Made by a program: the position numbers and the translations under genes
Notes under the pieces: generated by a model
What the model was told of the DNA's origin: nothing
Databases searched by the model: none
The model's input: the letters and a program-made list of their open reading frames with translations, nothing else
Shown: positions 32,801 to 54,586 of the stretch, piece by piece
Numbering within the stretch: position 1 is the first letter of the stretch
How the letters are laid out: every line of letters starts with the position of its first letter
Assembly: GCA_963931865.1 (NCBI GenBank)
Contig: OZ007517.1
Location: 2,918,164 to 2,982,163, forward strand
Reading direction: 5' to 3'
Length of the DNA: 64,000 bases
From: Axinella damicornis
Lineage: Eukaryota; Porifera; Demospongiae; Axinellida; Axinellidae

Positions 32801-34105
32801 ATTCCAGTTTTTGATCACTTATAGATTAAAAACTGGAGGTGTAGAAGGCCAGCACACAATGACGTTAACTCCATGTCATTGTGTGGTATCTTGCAAACAT
32901 TAATGAACTTTCACAGTCATAGCCATATTTTTCCCCTCCGCTCACAAAACAAAACATGCAAGACTAGTTATTAACAAGTGTGATGAACATACCAGGAAGG
33001 GTCCTTCTGATGAGTTCATGCTCTGGTTGCACTCAATTGCATGATAGAGATTGTTGGGATCAGTGACCCATGTTCCCCAGATTGTGCTGCCCTCTTCGAA
33101 GGAAGCAGTATCTTCCCTGGCCTCAACCATTATTCCCCTAAACGTGCTCCCCAAACTAGACTCCAACAGCACTGGAAGAGCAAATTGGAAGGATAGTGAA
33201 CCAGTAAGCTTAAGCAGTAGAAAACAATGGTAGATGATCACAACTAAACGGTCTGTGTGGCTAGGAGTATACAATGGACAACCAGAAGACAGTGAGGAGG
33301 GATGTGAACCAAATATAGGTTAGACACTGAGACCAAGGGGTTGCAATTTAGCAACCCGAGGGCCCTCAGCTGTAGCGTCCCAAACTTAGCAAGGGCACTA
33401 TTGCTATTAAGGGCCCGAGGGATTCTAAATCGCGTAGGTCTCAGTGTCTAACTCATTTAGAGCATAGCAACGGTAACTATGCTAGCTAGTGCTTTGGTTT
33501 TTCAACAATACAAGTAGTCTCGTTCCCAGACAATTTTTCGCATGCGGGGATGTAAAGTCTGGCCTGCGAGACTACAATACAAGGTGCGCGAGTGACTCTG
33601 CCACTCAACCTGGCTCCACCCCACCAGTGCCATCATCGACCACAGAGATGTGCACTGCCTAAAATTCAAAGAAGCTAGCTAGTTGCCATGGATTTCAAAA
33701 GTTGGCAGTAAACAATAATTGTGTATCCTGTGCATGGGGGCTTCACTAGAGTGACCCCGCAGAGGTACTCAAGAAACCTCGCAGTGAGTAATCTGATTGG
33801 TGGAATTTGTACGACTATACATCACTCCACTGTAACTTACATTGGTATGTTTCACCACACAGGTAGCTTCCAGGATCGCTTTCTACCACTGTGAGGTTAT
33901 CTTCTCCAGCCACCCTCCCTACCACACTCAGTTGGTAATCACATGAGCTACCACAGTCCACGGGCGGAACAACCCGCACGTCAACTGGTGCAGAACCATT
34001 TTCGTGTATCACCAGCATGTTGTAGCAAGATTCCTGCCTAGCCCCATCCCGGTAGCACCGGGAGAGAGGGAGGCACAGGGTCGCTAAGACGAGCAGCTTA
34101 TACAT
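26550..34105 (-). CDS. Reeler-NIDO-LDLa(x3) type I membrane protein (12 exons, 663 aa)
   Basis: Exons 5' to 3': 34105-33841, 33171-32993, 32378-32260, 31496-31439, 30793-30706, 30367-30225, 29836-29537, 29465-29240, 28836-28720, 28442-28329, 27731-27624, 26824-26550. Every junction is GT..AG with agreeing phase; the total is 1992 nt. Approximate residues: signal peptide 1-17 ([17 protein letters not shown]), Reeler 18-207, Ser/Thr linker 208-236, NIDO 237-460, three LDLa 461-573, membrane segment about 583-607, tail to 663. NIDO is the nidogen/alpha-tectorin/mucin-4 extracellular domain; LDLa modules bind calcium and ligands. A surface adhesion or scavenger-type receptor is likely, but no ligand can be inferred. 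I know no standard family with this domain order. It is a paralogue of the next gene to the right. Confidence 0.8.
27624..28836 (-). other. three LDL-receptor class A repeats
   Basis: Three phase 1-1 exons: 28836-28720, 28442-28329 and 27731-27624. The last two carry six Cys and the calcium-box pattern CGDNSDE. The first ([20 protein letters not shown], then [10 protein letters not shown]) has only five Cys and lacks the usual third one, so its fold may differ. Each exon encodes one whole repeat. Confidence 0.9.
28874..29030. mobile_element. palindromic TAGCCTCG element, TSD CTGYGCACC
   Basis: It starts tagcctcgtttccaggccgt and ends acggcttgggaacgaggata. Flanks are ctgcgcacc (28865-28873) and ctgtgcacc (29031-29039), an 8/9 match. 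The interior has a tandem ggttcaaaggtcacatatg. It lies in an intron of the NIDO-LDLa gene. Confidence 0.8.
29240..30793 (-). other. Ser/Thr linker and NIDO domain exons
   Basis: Linker exon 30793-30706 ([20 protein letters not shown]) is likely O-glycosylated. NIDO exons: 30367-30225 ([20 protein letters not shown]), 29836-29537 ([27 protein letters not shown]) and 29465-29240 ([31 protein letters not shown]). The triad NGxxSFG, APFWAD and NTFQG/EG is diagnostic of NIDO. Exon boundaries match the paralogue at 44316-48074. Confidence 0.85.
31439..34105 (-). other. signal peptide and Reeler exons of the NIDO-LDLa gene
   Basis: Exon 1 (34105-33841) reads SP, then [17 protein letters not shown], the Reeler N-terminus. 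Exon 2 (33171-32993) has [19 protein letters not shown], parallel to GTVNTFMGFLIEARDG in the FRRS1-like gene. Exon 3 (32378-32260) has [10 protein letters not shown]. Exon 4 (31496-31439) gives [19 protein letters not shown]. The pattern Cys, then F-G-[FI]-hydrophobic-hydrophobic-EAR, then W-[QR]-A-P is the Reeler signature shared with the adjacent FRRS1-like gene. Confidence 0.75.
32753..32853. mobile_element. foldback element, one eroded end
   Basis: The left arm tctcattcccaggccttctacacctccag pairs with the right arm ctggaggtgtagaaggcc across a short loop. It belongs to the TAGCCTCG palindrome family but has lost the right terminal gggaatgaggcta. Confidence 0.6.
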
Positions 34106-34149
34106 CTTGAGAAACGTACTGTTGTACATCCTGGCCTGTACATCCTGTC

Positions 34150-34180
34150 TGACGTCACACAGCTGCATAGTGGGCGGGGC
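34150..34180 (-). promoter_or_regulatory. CRE and GC box upstream of the Reeler-NIDO-LDLa start codon
   Basis: A perfect palindromic CRE, TGACGTCA (34150-34157), and a GC box, GGGCGGGGC (34172-34180), lie 45-75 bp upstream of the ATG at 34105. This spacing suits a TATA-less core promoter bound by CREB/ATF and Sp/KLF factors. Seen: the motifs. Inferred: their use. Confidence 0.5.
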
Positions 34181-34381
34181 TGGCAATTTCCCTTGAGCAT
34201 GCATGCAGCATGCAAGCATTCTCGCAATACGACATTTGCAGGGGTAATTACCCCTTATGTGCACATTTTTCTTTATGCCTGTGTTGACTACCGAAGTGGT
34301 TATTGGTTCGGCAGGAGATAGGTTAGGGCCAGGGATGCACGATGCAAGCGCATTCCCGGAACCTAAACCTACCTCGAGTAT

Positions 34382-34845
34382 CAGTGGCGGATCCAGGGGG
34401 GGGGCCAGGGGGGCCGGTGCCCCCCCCCCTGGCTAGAGAATTTTTTTTATTTTATATAGCTAGCTGCCGCTACGTTACAACTCCTGGCCTGGCGCCATGG
34501 CCTCCTCAGCTCGCAATATCGTGCGTTGCCTGAAACCGAACAGCTTGGGAACGAGACCACCATCCAGTATACCCCTCCGTGTACGTACGTATTACGTTCG
34601 TGAGCGAAATAAGCAAGGAAGAAGCTCATGCCGGCCCTGGGACCTGCAATCCTCGTACATCTGGAACTTGCAGTGCAAAGCGCGAAGGTGCCACGAGAGC
34701 CCATCCTGAGAAGTGAAAAATGAAGGCGAAAAAATTTTTCCGCGCTTCGCACGGACTGATCGGCGCTATGCGCCTCTATGCACTGCCTCCGGCAGCGTTT
34801 CATATACGGTGCCCCCCCCTTTCAGAAATCCTGTATCCGCCCCTG
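34382..34845. mobile_element. hAT-like element, TSD AGTAT
   Basis: The left end is cagtggcggatcc; the right end reads caggggcggatac in complement. Perfect 5-bp repeats AGTAT flank it (34377-34381 and 34846-34850). It carries G-rich and C-rich subterminal runs and the shared gaaggtgccacgagagcccat module. Confidence 0.85.
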
Positions 34846-34954
34846 AGTATGTATACTTCCTGCCAATATCCACACCTATTTCCATCCCTATGCAGCCATA
34901 ATAATGGAGACTGGCACTCTGCTCTAGTGTAGCATATCTCATCTCCATGAATTT

Positions 34955-34955
34955 C

Positions 34956-34996
<41 letters not shown>

Positions 34997-35027
34997 CCTT
35001 TCTATCTATCTATCCATCTATCTATCG
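34955..35027. repeat. (TATC)n microsatellite
   Basis: About 18 TATC units with three substitutions near the 3' end. Confidence 0.95.
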
Positions 35028-35454
35028 ATTTTGGAGATTGCCTATTAAATTTTCTTGTCAAATGTCTGTAATCCATTTCAGCACTTTCCAATCAGTCTGT
35101 GTATTATCGTCATGCAAACAATGACGTTTTTCCACTGAGAATACAATGTACCGTCAACATCAATAATAGATGCATCATAGATAATAGAGTATACTTATAT
35201 AATGGATGTGCCAAAAGCTCCGGCCTGTCAGACTAGGTAAACTACCGCAAATTCAGTTTGTAGTTAGGCATCAAAATAATGCCATTTTGATTTGAATGCT
35301 GCACCCCCAATGCCAGAGGTTTCCATTATGAATAGGGGATGGTGACATCATCAGTGAATCTGTTAAGTTACCAGCATTGCTCGGCATTTTTCTGTAAGGG
35401 CACAATTCCTTTTTGAATTCGCACATCACCCTTCAACAGAAAAAGCAAAGGCTT

Positions 35455-35535
35455 TAGTGGGATTTGAACCACTGAGTTGAGAACTATATCGAGGCCCTCA
35501 GTGACACTCTACCATGCCAGGGCACCACTCGGGTA
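35455..35535 (-). mobile_element. tRNA-like SINE head
   Basis: On the - strand, an A-box-like tggcatggtagagtg and a B box, ggttcaaatccc, are spaced as in a tRNA. The acceptor stem does not pair, so this is a SINE head or a tRNA pseudogene. Confidence 0.45.
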
Positions 35536-36010
35536 ATGTATTTCCGGAAGGACAGCCTAGCTATGGGTTGTCACTAGTAGCCAGACTTCTCTTCCTTGGG
35601 TATGGCCACAACAGAATTAAACGTTTTGAGGTACTACTGAATCCAATTTGGCATGGTATAAGAAGAACAGATCATGTGATGGACAATTAGGAGCAAAATT
35701 ATATAAAGAGAGATTTCAGAGGATATAGTCCAGTTCAGGTGCATCTTGCATGCAAATCAACACTGCTATAGAGGTCACATGTGTATGGATCAGCTGCAAT
35801 CACTAGTATCTATATCATGGTGTGGAGATGAAACATTGTTTACTCTCAAGCTGATCCGGATTGTGACAAGAATTAAAAGAATGCAAACCTAGGCTAAACA
35901 ATTACAAAAGAGTAATAACTTCCAAAGCTGAGTTCTAATCAAGGGTTGCATACAAAAAAGAGAGTCACATTGTCTGATGTGCCCATGCACATCTGATGTG
36001 CCAGGACAGC

Positions 36011-48074
<12,064 letters not shown>

Positions 48075-51000
48075 CTGTTGGTTGCAGCAGAGAGCGAAAT
48101 GATAAAAAAAGGATTGGTAGACCTATACAACTTGGTTACTAACAATAATGGTAGCGACAACAAGCCGTCCTAGCAGTACAACATAACTAGGCACTCAGTG
48201 GTAAATTTAACACTTCACACAACCGCTTGAAAGTACGTGTGAATTATATGCTGTGTACTAGTGCTTGCGAGTTTGTATGTACACGTGTATATATACCTAC
48301 AATGGCTTAATGCCAAGCACTCATTAACTCGTGGTGTTACCCTACATTCTTCATCCACCCACAACCAGACTAAGCCTGAGTTCGGTAACTGAAGACTGAC
48401 CGTGAGCTCAAAGGTCAACTGTTCTGCTTTCAGAGGACATATGTACAGCGCATACAGACATTTAACTAATGCATTGGTGTCCTATGTTGATAGATGATCA
48501 TTGGCACTCAACTCCATACCGACCATGAGGTGTCAAGTGTCATTGTTTCATCTTGCTCAAACTCTAGTTGATGTATGATCAGTTGCTGTAGGTGCAGTTT
48601 GATGATGCTCTTGGACTACAACTGTAAAGCAATTTATTGCAGCAAACAATTATGTCACAGTTCCTTTTAGCAAAGTTGGAAGCAGTTACAGCCATAGCTA
48701 CACGTTTCGGACTTAGGGTTAGTGATTTACATGTCACCGGAAATCCAGTGAAGTTGAGGTAGCCAAACACTGAAGGGTATTTTAACTATAACAACACTCC
48801 TCTCCTCCATACTTTACATGTAAGTAAGCTTTGTATCAAAATGGGAGAGGCCCTTGAAAGGTCCAGGAACTGAAACTGCACTGTCACAACTTGTTTCCAT
48901 CATGGGGTCATGGGTCAGTGGGTAATACCATTACAAGCATGCCCTTACAAAATGCTATTGCATAGTACTATAAAGAGGAAGCCATCATTGCACATTCCTA
49001 TTTAGTAGTTTCTGCCCCATGGGTATTAACCACCAGGAAGTGGGCAGGCCGTAGTCATCACAGTCAGGCCCATAGGGAGGGGGGGGGGGGGGGGGGGAAT
49101 CACCGTCGTCAGAACAAAGCAGAGTTTCTGCAGCGTGCGCACCAGCACATATCATGGCAGAGAATACTCACGTGATGGAACGTGCACTGTGAGTGAGACG
49201 GTCACGGATTGCAAGCAAACCAGAAGCAGTGGCAGTACAGAGCGAAGCGGTGAAGGTGCTACGAGAGCCCATCTAGGTCACTGAAAAACGACTGTGAAAA
49301 AACATTCCACACGAAATTAGCTAGATCAGCACTACACATCTCTGTTCACTGCCCCATACTAAACCCCCCTCCTGGAAATCCTGCCTACGGTCCAGTTGTT
49401 TGTATACAGTTGTAAGTTTACATAGCTATAGTGACTTGATTTCCAACATAAAATGGCTCAGAAGGTCACAGGCAGAGGATTGAAAGCTTCCGAGAAGAAT
49501 TGTCCCCTTTCACTGGCTGTACGCTGCAATCGCATTTCAACACATACTAGAAGCATTGTCGGTGCATGACTGTGTTTGCCGAGATTGCCATAGAAGCTGC
49601 TATCTCCTTGAATGCAAATAGCTGCCATGTTGGAGTACCTGGCCATTTTCTCGAAACGATGATGTCATGTGCAAGGGGTCTATACTGCCTGGCAAAGATC
49701 GCACAGGAATTCTAGTCTTGCACAGCCCAGGTTTTTGTCGATTGCAGTAGTGCAAGCAAAGCTGGGCGATATGGTATCAAGATTTGCTGTAATCAGTGAT
49801 GTCCCGGAGCTGTGCAAAGCCAGTCCACTAGCATTTGTTTTACGATGTGGATCTTGGTCCGGCTGGAAGTACATACTTTAAGTATAGGTACCAGGCACGC
49901 ATGCACTGGCCCTGGCCCTAAGCCATCGCCCTATACTTCCTGCCGGACCAACAGCCAGTTCATCAGAGAGTAAAAAATAGAGTGCTTTACTGGCCCCGGC
50001 ATACAAAATACATACTTTATACACACAGACTACGAGGCGGGGGCCAGAACTCAACTCTACATTACAGAAAGAGGGTCATACACCCACCCCCCAAAAAATT
50101 GAGTGGGTAGCTTGCTAAACCGTCTTCGCGTTCGATGATGGCCTACTAGCTAGCTACATGGCAGGTGTTCAGGGCCTAGGCCGCATGTGATTGATATGCA
50201 ACAAAACAGCGCTCACCTTGGCCTTGAGAAAAAGCGCACAGGCTGAGTACCTGAACAAACAGAAATGACAGCATTTTGGTCCGCGAGCACCCACTGTACT
50301 TGTTTACAGGTAAGTCGAGGTAGGAGGACTCAGCTGCAGGCCGCGCCCAACTGCGTGGGTGGAGTGCAGACTGAAAGAGGAAACCGGAAGGAGGTGACTG
50401 GCTCAGGGTAAAGTAGTCTTAGAAACTGAAACAGTCTGATTCTGCAATCTGCATGTGCCTGGGATGAATCAATCATCATGCAGCTTCATCATGCCATAAG
50501 GCCTTCAGTTTAGCGGTTCAGTGTGGGTAGGTGGGACTTGATGGTAGCTATTAGCTACTGGCCTATGCTAGCTATCCAGTCTGCCATTGAGTCTTACCTC
50601 AACTTTTCCCTCAGCTAAGAGAACAGCAGGTAGCTAGTAGATCTAGATCTGGAATTTTAGGCAGATCGGGATGTATGCTTGATAATAGCTATCAGGTCAA
50701 AGGGCAGAATGTGCGTGTAGTCAATGGTCAACAGTCGAAATACAGCATTCAAGAACCTTTTGGAATGCAAATTTATAGTCAAGATTCTTGACCCTTGTCA
50801 TAGCTGTGAAAATGGCATCTATTGGAGTGATACCGCCTTGATAATATTCAGCGCATGCACAGAACAATCAGTAGCACTAATTTGATTTCCAGTCGCGTGC
50901 TACCTGTGTAGGTCACGCGTCTCGCCAATTTTCTCAGTTTGTCATTTGTGCACTGTGTAGCTACCTATAAAAGTGTCTGTTGATGTGATATATGTTGTAT

Positions 51001-51365
51001 TATCACTGAAGAAGACCACCGCAGTGTTGGTCGAAACGTTTGGTTGAAAAACAAGTTCTTTGTTGAACCTCCAGGCTAGTGTAAAGGTGAAATGTCTACT
51101 ACATGTATACCTAGCCACACAGGCCTCTATAGCATAATACGAGAAAGTGCACTTTCGCTGTTAGCCACAGGTTCAATTCTTGTCCCAAGATACTCATTAT
51201 TGAGTGCTGAAGTCTCTTCCAGAGATTCTACCATTTTCGACCCTATAGAGCGGAAAAGCTATAATTCAGAATGAAGCACTCTTCCTATTGAGGAATGTCA
51301 TTTGAGATTAAGTGCATATCATTGTTAGGTGCATTTCCTTCCGGCGGAGATAATTATAGGTACAT
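48075..51365. other. 3.3 kb without a recognised exon
   Basis: It should contain the missing 5' exon(s) of the NIDO-EGF gene and possibly the first exon of the + strand gene at 51424. Visible features are a degenerate hAT-like element (about 49063-49395) and a ctgaaga...gaaac stem motif at 51006-51037. Open frames at 48215-48418, 48579-48770 and 49458-49881 lack splice or domain support. Confidence 0.4.
49063..49395. mobile_element. degenerate hAT-like element
   Basis: It starts caggcccataggg with a G run and contains the shared module (gaaggtgctacgagagcccat, agcactacacatctctg). It ends in a cccccctcctggaaatcctg...ccag pattern. Terminal repeats are eroded and no clear target duplication is left. 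Confidence 0.55.
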
Positions 51366-51423
51366 GTGATTAATAATGCACAACTACAGTATTATGATTT
51401 ATGGCACTGTTTATTATTTTTAG

Positions 51424-52393
51424 GAAATGACAGAGACCACACCTCCAAAGAAGCTGCTGCCATGCCACAGGCATTTCCATTTGATGCCGTGGTGACAGTA
51501 GTGGGTGACCACATGGTTGCTGTGTCTCAAGTGTCCCCACCTGACACTGACACAGACTGCACATTCTTCAATGAGATAATGAAATTCAGTGATGAAGATA
51601 AAGAGAAGGTTGCTGGCAATGCACTGGAGTTTTTCAGTACCACCCATGGACTTGACTTTTCTCAGCCTGATAAGAAGGGTCAGTGTCGTTATCAGAATGC
51701 AACAATGTATCCATTTCGACCTCCACTAGACATCTTCGCAAATTTCAGCCATTGGAAAGAAAACATTGGAACTGAATCAAAATGGTTTCGTATCCACATT
51801 GGAGGATATGTGGTCTCCTTCAGAGGTGAGCAGAAGCTGCATGGAAGATATGGTGGTAGGGAAGGGAAGCCTGTTACGTCTGGTGACCTTCTCAGTTACC
51901 AGTTCTTTAACATTCCCATTGACGGCCAGGAGCCCATTGTCTTTCGTATCCAGACCTTCTTTCCAGTTCGCCACGAACCAGTGGATCAACACACCATCTC
52001 CAACATGGAAGTCTTCCACGACAAGTTTGGAAAAGGGCGGATCAGTGGTGTGTTTCAAGAATTTGCACCAAATCCAGAGGACCCAAATTTTCTTCGTGTG
52101 ATTATGCAAGCTGTCATTACTTTTCCTGACAGCCCAGTTAGTTTGATGTGATTTGATGTGATGCCTATACTTGAAGGTACCACTTCAAATATCCTAGCTG
52201 CTTAGTGGGGCTTTTTTGTTCTGGCCATCCCCTTCTTGCAAAGCAGCTCACATCACAGTGTTTAGAACACAGTCTGAACTTACATCCAGGTGAAGCATTC
52301 AGGTACAAGCAATCCAGAAAACAGGAAGGGGTATATAATATTATTAGCTTTGGGAGGGAGGGAGGGAGCCTAGGGAGGGAGGGAGGGAGGGAG

Positions 52394-52424
<31 letters not shown>

Positions 52425-53344
52425 TCAGTTTCCATTATTCAACACACCTCAACATAATAAATGTATTTGAGCCAGAGGCGTCCATGCGAATAATTGTTGC
52501 ACAGCTAGTTGCTTCACTGTGTCCTGCTCTCTGCATGCACAGATAGTTTTGAGGAAAGACTCACCCGAATGACACAACTGATATGTTTTTTGCACCATGG
52601 TTACAAACAACAGTTAGTTAGAAACTTCTGTTGTAGCAAATCTCTAGCCAGACACACACCAAAGGTGGTCAGCTGCTTTGTAACTAGTTGACTGCATATC
52701 ATGGGTGAAACAGAACCAATTTTCAGCTTCAGGCAATTCTCCCCTTACCAGATCCTTGTTATGTAGCTACCACCGGAGTAAACAGTTCGAAGGCATGGGC
52801 ACTGTTATGTCTGTTTAGTGATATGCACACAGGTGTGCATGTCACTGCCAGGCAAACACACATCACGTGCGTGAGCTATTCCATGCAGTTAAATAGGCAA
52901 TGTGAAACTGTTAATATTTAGCTGCTAGTAAACTGAACTGCTAATTATACAAGTAATAAAAAACATTTAAAATGTAACAGGATGTAGGGATACCAGAACC
53001 GCAAAAAGTAAGGAACAAGGTAGGGATGATCACACAAAACAGTGAAGTATACAACCCCCTACAGAGATCTTTTTCCATAATATGTGTATAATGAAAAAAG
53101 ATATGTAGGGGGATTGTATACTTCACTGTTTTGTGTGATCATCCCTACCTTGTTTCCTTACTTTTTGCGGTTCTGGTATCCCTACATCCTGTTACATTTT
53201 AAATGTTTTTTATTACTTGTTTATGTCATTTTTTTTTAGCATCAGGCGCATGCATACTGGACTCTGGCATTTACACTGCCAGCAATGGCTGAAGAATCAG
53301 ACCCAAGCATCTCAAAAGCCAACCCTTTTCTGGATGGATACTAA
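51424..53344 (+). CDS. unrecognised two-exon (or more) gene
   Basis: Main exon 51424-52136 follows a good acceptor (ttattatttttag) and ends CCA before donor gttagt. The last exon 53240-53344 follows tttttttttag and reads HQAHAYWTLAFTLPAMAEES to FLDGY and TAA; the join is in phase 0. Without splicing, the main exon is open from a Met at 51366 to a stop at 52151, so an intronless 261-aa form is possible. An internal start at 51462 (MPQAFPFDAVV) is also plausible. Visible features: acidic N-terminal half, then FRIHIGGYVVSFRGEQKLHG, LSYQFFNIPI and VFRIQTFFPVRHEPVDQH. No membrane segment, signal peptide or known motif was recognised. The clean ORF of about 240 codons and in-phase last exon argue it is real. 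It converges on the Ig/FN3 gene. Confidence 0.6.
52352..52424. repeat. GGGA/poly-G tract
   Basis: GGGA repeats run into about 27 consecutive G. Candidate G-quadruplex in the intron of the 51424-53344 gene. Confidence 0.9.
52949..53220. mobile_element. 272-bp near-perfect foldback, flanking TTAT
   Basis: Arms of roughly 120-130 bp are almost exact inverted copies: the left begins acaagtaataaaaaacattt and the right ends with its complement. The central loop is short (around ccataatatgtgtataatg). TTAT occurs on both sides (52945-52948 and 53221-53224), a possible 4-bp target duplication. It abuts the acceptor of the last exon of the 51424-53344 gene. Confidence 0.85.
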
Positions 53345-54204
53345 GCCAGTGCTCCCTGAGCTGAAGTAGTATACATGTAGGTAAAATAGCTATACCAGAT
53401 AGTAGTAGTGACACATTGTTGAGTCTTTAGATAGGCATTCACCCCTCTCACAGAACACAGTCTAGTAACATATATAGCACAGAGAATTTACCTCAGTCTA
53501 GTTACGGTAACACAACAGCGCAAGGCACTTCTAATTCAGCGATCTTGAATAATAATTACGTATCGTTGCTAAGTGATCGTTTAAGTGCGCATGCGTACAA
53601 ACATGAAAATGGCGTGACAAATGAAGCCATAGTTGTTGAGTGGGCAGCTGTAGCCGCCTGGTGAAGACCTGGAGGTTGCCAAAAAGCGATGGGCTGGTGC
53701 ACTGCTCGGTGTGAAATGCTGCTGTTTCGTGCGAAAACCATCATGAGGGATTGAGGCGACGTTGAGCTAGCCCGTCTGAAAGAAAGAAAGAAGAAAGAAG
53801 AAGAAAGAAAAACAATTTGCCCGTTTTGCGAGTACCTGGTGCCAGTGGGGTACTTTCGCGACGGTTTTTCGCGACGCGAGGAGTCTTGTTGGTCATGAAA
53901 ACACTCGAAGATGAACGGTATGTGGTTATAAAGGCTTATAAGTGTACCATTTCTGAGATTTGGAGAGATTCTTTTGTATTAGCATATATTGCGTGTACGT
54001 CGTATCCCTACATACAGAGTCTACCGACTCTGTGATTATATTTGTAGCAAAGAAAAAAGTAGTCATCCCATGTACATGCGTAGTAGGAGCTATACAAATA
54101 GCTACTATAATTCCTGACACACGAAAAGTGTATAACAACTAGCATCAAAAGTAGCTATCAATAGTTCTTCCATCATGTTCTGTCTTTCAAAGCTCAGGCT
54201 GATC
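53345..54204. other. intergenic between convergent genes
   Basis: Contains a GAAA-rich tract (53775-53815) and AT-rich sequence. No exon or clear polyadenylation signal was identified for either flanking gene. Confidence 0.5.
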
Positions 54205-54586
54205 TTAAGGACTGGGCTCGTGAGCCAGTTTCTCATCTTTCTCCTCCTCATCACGTGTTGCAACATCCTCTGGAATATACTTCTCATCAAAGGCTGGATT
54301 TTTTACTTCGTAAGCTTCATCGAATTGCTTGGGACTGAAAAGAATGAAATGGTGAAAGTGAAAATTGAAACAAGATGATCAAGAAGCTTTTACCCACACT
54401 GGAATGATTCCAGGGTAATGTGAGCACTTCCTTACCTGAATGACTTCTGTCTCCTTCTTCTCCATACCAAAACAACTACCACAATGATTATACTGATGAT
54501 GATGATCAGCAGCACCACACAGGCAGCCGCAATACCTCCGCCAAGTGCAGCGACATTGAAGAATGCAGTTGTTGTTTTTTCCACAA
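54205..54586 (-). other. membrane segment and short acidic tail exons
   Basis: Exon 54586-54436 gives IVEKTTTAFFNVAALGGG, then a hydrophobic stretch rich in I/V/L and a stop-transfer WRRRRQK. Exon 54334-54205 gives SPKQFDEAYEVKNPAFDEKY, then acidic residues ending AHEPSP. NPAF is a possible NPxF-type endocytosis motif and AYEV a possible SH2 target; both are guesses from motif shape. Confidence 0.8.

Larger units (their letters stand above)
34106..36010. other. intergenic upstream of the Reeler-NIDO-LDLa gene
   Basis: Contains a probable promoter (34150-34180), a hAT-like element (34382-34845), a TATC microsatellite and a tRNA-like SINE. No exon was recognised. Confidence 0.5.

Noticed and set aside
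35455..35535. Functional tRNA gene
   Set aside because: A and B boxes are present, but the acceptor and anticodon stems do not pair.
49458..49881. Candidate 5' exons of the NIDO-EGF gene
   Set aside because: No signal peptide, no Reeler pattern and no in-phase donor.
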